15,957 nucleotides of DNA from Clostridiales bacterium (GTDB lineage Bacteria; Bacillota_A; Clostridia; Saccharofermentanales; Saccharofermentanaceae), in assembly GCA_017537905.1 (NCBI GenBank), contig JAFYJX010000070.1, positions 1 to 15,957 on the forward strand, written 5' to 3'. The position numbers and the translations under genes were made by a program. Within the stretch, counting starts at the first letter, position 1. Every line of letters begins with the position of its first letter. The notes beneath the pieces were generated by a model, which did not search any database, was not told the DNA's origin, and worked only from the letters and a program-made list of their open reading frames with translations. This document shows, one piece after another, positions 14,159 through 15,957 of this stretch.

Positions 14159-15076
14159 TTACTTCAGGAATCCTTCGATGATCTTCTGCTCGGCTTCCTG
14201 CTCGCTTAAGCCCAATGTCATGAGCTTTGTGATCTGCTCGCCGGCGATCTTGCCGATCGCTGCCTCGTGGATCAGGGAGGCGTCAACGCAGGTTGCCTTG
14301 AGCTTAGGAGTTGCAACGATAATGCCCTTGTCCATAATGATGGAATCACACTCGGCATGGCCTTTGCACTGGGCATTGCCGGAGATGTCGATGATGACGT
14401 CCTGCTCGGATTCGCCCTTAGCAACGCCACGGCTTACGATGTCGCAGACAGAGCCGTCACCGTTGAGATCTACGGTTATCTCAGCCTTGGCTGTCTGGTC
14501 GTAATTCGTGAGGATCTTGTCGTGCATGATCAATGTCGCGCCGGGGCCTAAAACAGCCTTTGTGATCCTGTATGTGTCATTGATTCCGGCAATTTGGGAT
14601 GTGTCCATATCCATCGTCGCGCCCTCGCCAAGGTTAACAACGGTAGTAGGATTCATGAATCTCTTGCCCGTGCCGGTACCTTCGCCGTAGTGCTTCTCGA
14701 TGTACTTGACCTTCGAATTCTTGCCGATATGGAAAGTGTGGATGCCGTCGTGCTGGCTGTCGTGGCCGCCGCAGTTGCTGATGCCGCATCCTGCAACGAT
14801 TACGACGTCGCAGTCTGTACCTACGAAAAAGTCATTATAGACGCACTCCTTGTGGCCTGACTTCGAGATGATTACCGGGATATGGCAGGACTCGTTTTTG
14901 GTGCCGTCCTTGAAGTAGACGTTGATGCCGTCGCCTGATTCCCTGGATTCGATCTGGATATTTGCGGTGGAGTTTCTGGCCTCGCTCGCGCCGTTGCTGC
15001 GGATATTAAATGCGCCTACCGGGAGGGCATCCAACTCTGCAACTTCTTTAAGCATTCTCTTTTCTAACTCATCCAT
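14159..15076 (-). CDS. sufB: Minimal SufB/SufD-type Fe-S cluster scaffold protein (SmsB-like)
   Basis: Scaffold subunit of the SUF-type Fe-S assembly machine. At 305 residues it is far shorter than classical SufB (about 470-490), matching the minimal SufB-like partner described for anaerobes and archaea as SmsB. The core is a beta-helix-like domain (HIGKNSKVKYIEKHYGEG, VVNLGEGATMDMDTSQIAG) followed by the C-terminal helices. Cys243 in GHAECDS and His270-Glu271 in LIHEAAIGKIAGEQ correspond to the conserved cysteine and HEA motif that SufB needs for cluster building. Other cysteines are C64, C78, C89, C97 and C102. It overlaps sufC by eight bases and has GGGAGG in front of the ATG at 15074-15076. 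A strong terminator follows. No sufS, sufU or second scaffold gene lies in the window, as expected for the two-gene system. Confidence 0.9.
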   Translation of the reverse strand: MDELEKRMLKEVAELDALPVGAFNIRSNGASEARNSTANIQIESRESGDGINVYFKDGTKNESCHIPVIISKSGHKECVYNDFFVGTDCDVVIVAGCGISNCGGHDSQHDGIHTFHIGKNSKVKYIEKHYGEGTGTGKRFMNPTTVVNLGEGATMDMDTSQIAGINDTYRITKAVLGPGATLIMHDKILTNYDQTAKAEITVDLNGDGSVCDIVSRGVAKGESEQDVIIDISGNAQCKGHAECDSIIMDKGIIVATPKLKATCVDASLIHEAAIGKIAGEQITKLMTLGLSEQEAEQKIIEGFLK

Positions 15077-15800
15077 TGCAGGTCACCCCTCCCTGTCCGT
15101 GAGCGCAGTCGCAGCCGCCTCTGCGTCTCATATTAAGCTCATCCATGACCTTGGCTGAATCGTCGTATCTGTCGACAACGCCTTCTTTCAGGTAGATGAT
15201 CTTGTCGGCAATCTCCAGGATCCTTTCCTGGTGGCTGATTATGAGGATATTTCCGTTTGTGACATTTCTGAGATTCTCGAAAACTTCGATAAGGCTCTGG
15301 AAGCTCCAGAGGTCGATTCCGGCCTCAGGCTCGTCGAAAAGGCTCATCTTGCCGCCTCTTGCGGCAGCCATTGCGATCTCGATTCGCTTCATCTCGCCAC
15401 CGGATAATGTATCGTTGATCTCTCTGTTCAGGTAATCCATCGGGCATAGACCTACGGCCTTAAGGTATGAGCGGATCATTGCGGCATTGCCTTCGGGTCC
15501 TGCAGCGATCTTCAGGAGGTCAATGACCTTAAGGCCCTTGAACCTTACGGGCTGCTGGAAAGCAAAGCTCATTCCGAGATTTGCACGTTCATTTACCGGG
15601 AGGTCCGTGATGTCCTGTCCGTCAAAGATGATACGTCCTGACGTAGGAGTGATGATTCCCATGATGACCTTGAGGAGCGTCGATTTGCCGCTGCCGTTAG
15701 GACCTGTTATTGCGACGAACTTGTCGTCGATCTTAAGGTTAATGTCCTTAAGAATGTCTTTATCATCAGCGTGGAAGCTGATGTTTTTTAATTCGAGCAT
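15069..15800 (-). CDS. sufC: SufC-type Fe-S assembly ATPase (SmsC-like)
   Basis: ABC-type ATPase that drives conformational change in the SufB scaffold. I place the start at the ATG at 15798-15800 (MLELKNISF), preceded by GGTGGAAGG, giving 243 residues, the usual SufC size. A frame open 33 codons further upstream (to 15899) would add an unrelated leader and lies across the promoter. Motifs: Walker A GPNGSGKST (33-41), Q-loop FQQPVRFKG (81-89), signature LSGGE (132-136), Walker B plus D-loop SLFDEPEAGID (153-163; the EPEAGID form is typical of SufC) and H-loop His190. The C-terminus carries an unusual Cys-rich tail with C230, C232 and C241, next to three arginines. It overlaps sufB by eight bases, so the pair is translated together as a 1:1 or coupled unit. 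Confidence 0.94.
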   Translation of the reverse strand: MLELKNISFHADDKDILKDINLKIDDKFVAITGPNGSGKSTLLKVIMGIITPTSGRIIFDGQDITDLPVNERANLGMSFAFQQPVRFKGLKVIDLLKIAAGPEGNAAMIRSYLKAVGLCPMDYLNREINDTLSGGEMKRIEIAMAAARGGKMSLFDEPEAGIDLWSFQSLIEVFENLRNVTNGNILIISHQERILEIADKIIYLKEGVVDRYDDSAKVMDELNMRRRGGCDCAHGQGGVTCNG

Positions 15801-15860
15801 ATGCCCTTCCACCTTTCTAAAAGGGAGCATTTTCGGCACTGTTAAATACTCCCGCACATA

Positions 15861-15899
15861 AAACCAATTTACTTTAAATGGTTTGGGGGCAATTATCAA
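15861..15899 (-). promoter_or_regulatory. sufC promoter with overlapping inverted repeat (possible operator)
   Basis: On the minus strand a -35-like TTGATA (15894-15899), a 17-base spacer and TAAAGT (15871-15876; four of six matches) form a plausible promoter about 65 bases upstream of sufC. An imperfect dyad, AAACCA-TTTA-AAG-TAAA-T-TGGTTT (15861-15884, one unpaired base), lies over the -10. This position suits a repressor sensing Fe-S status; the regulator is not in the window. Confidence 0.5.
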
Positions 15900-15904
15900 T
15901 AGTT

Positions 15905-15926
15905 ATTTTCGACATATGACGAAAAT
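15905..15926. promoter_or_regulatory. 22-bp near-perfect palindrome upstream of the sufC promoter
   Basis: ATTTTCG-A-CATATG-A-CGAAAAT reads the same on both strands apart from one mismatched A-A pair. It ends six bases upstream of the -35. It is a typical size and symmetry for a dimeric regulator; it could also serve a gene to the right of the window. Confidence 0.5.
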
Positions 15927-15957
15927 TTTTACCGATAACCTTTGTGAATGATAGTCA

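Noticed and set aside
15801..15899. Upstream extension of sufC by 33 codons
   Set aside because: It would add a non-conserved leader and be translated across the proposed promoter and dyad; the ATG at 15798-15800 has a good ribosome binding site and matches the normal SufC N-terminus.

Overview
The window looks like a chromosomal stretch of an anaerobic Bacillota (Clostridia; the gene content suits a gut or rumen Lachnospiraceae/Oscillospiraceae-type organism, but the exact taxon is inference). Reasons: a FabK-type flavin enoyl-ACP reductase next to FabH, FabT-like operators, a minimal two-gene SufC/SufB (SMS-type) Fe-S assembly system, a LacI-type sensor fused to GGDEF/EAL domains, and GGAGG-type ribosome binding sites throughout. 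Almost everything is on the minus strand; only the exonuclease III gene is on the plus strand.

Region 1 (1-2010, minus): start of the primary type II fatty-acid operon, fabH then fabK (fabK runs off the left edge). It is driven by a sigma-A-like promoter flanked by two FabT-like palindromes. Region 2 (2037-2176): A/T-rich intergenic repeats and a strong terminator. Region 3 (2206-7724, minus): a compact, mostly overlapping or coupled gene string read right to left: asparaginase, papain/C39-like cysteine protein, acyl carrier protein, fused double ketosynthase, FabG-like ketoreductase, and a flavodoxin-fold oxidoreductase with a four-cysteine motif. In the double ketosynthase the first domain has the full Cys-His-His triad. 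The second has lost all three residues, so it reads as a covalently joined KS-chain length factor. This is the most promising candidate for an undescribed pathway: a small reducing type II PKS-like or specialised-lipid cluster beside the housekeeping FAS operon.

Region 4 (7793-12393): exonuclease III on the plus strand converges with a 1280-residue minus-strand signalling protein, the stop codons overlapping. That protein combines a LacI-type ligand-binding domain without a DNA-binding head, a degenerate GGDEF domain, an apparently intact EAL c-di-GMP phosphodiesterase domain, and a C-terminal repeat domain that looks like a parallel beta-helix. Region 5 (12462-14139): a DUF4236 protein with an Ala/Lys-rich linker, then about 0.6 kb of non-coding DNA. 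That DNA is packed with GTCCC and GTTACC inverted motifs and ends in a strong terminator. Region 6 (14159-15957): the sufC-sufB pair, with a promoter region containing two near-perfect palindromes that may be operators.

No tRNA, rRNA, CRISPR array, insertion sequence or recognisable riboswitch was found. All calls are by eye, from translated motifs and consensus matching; no database search was run.
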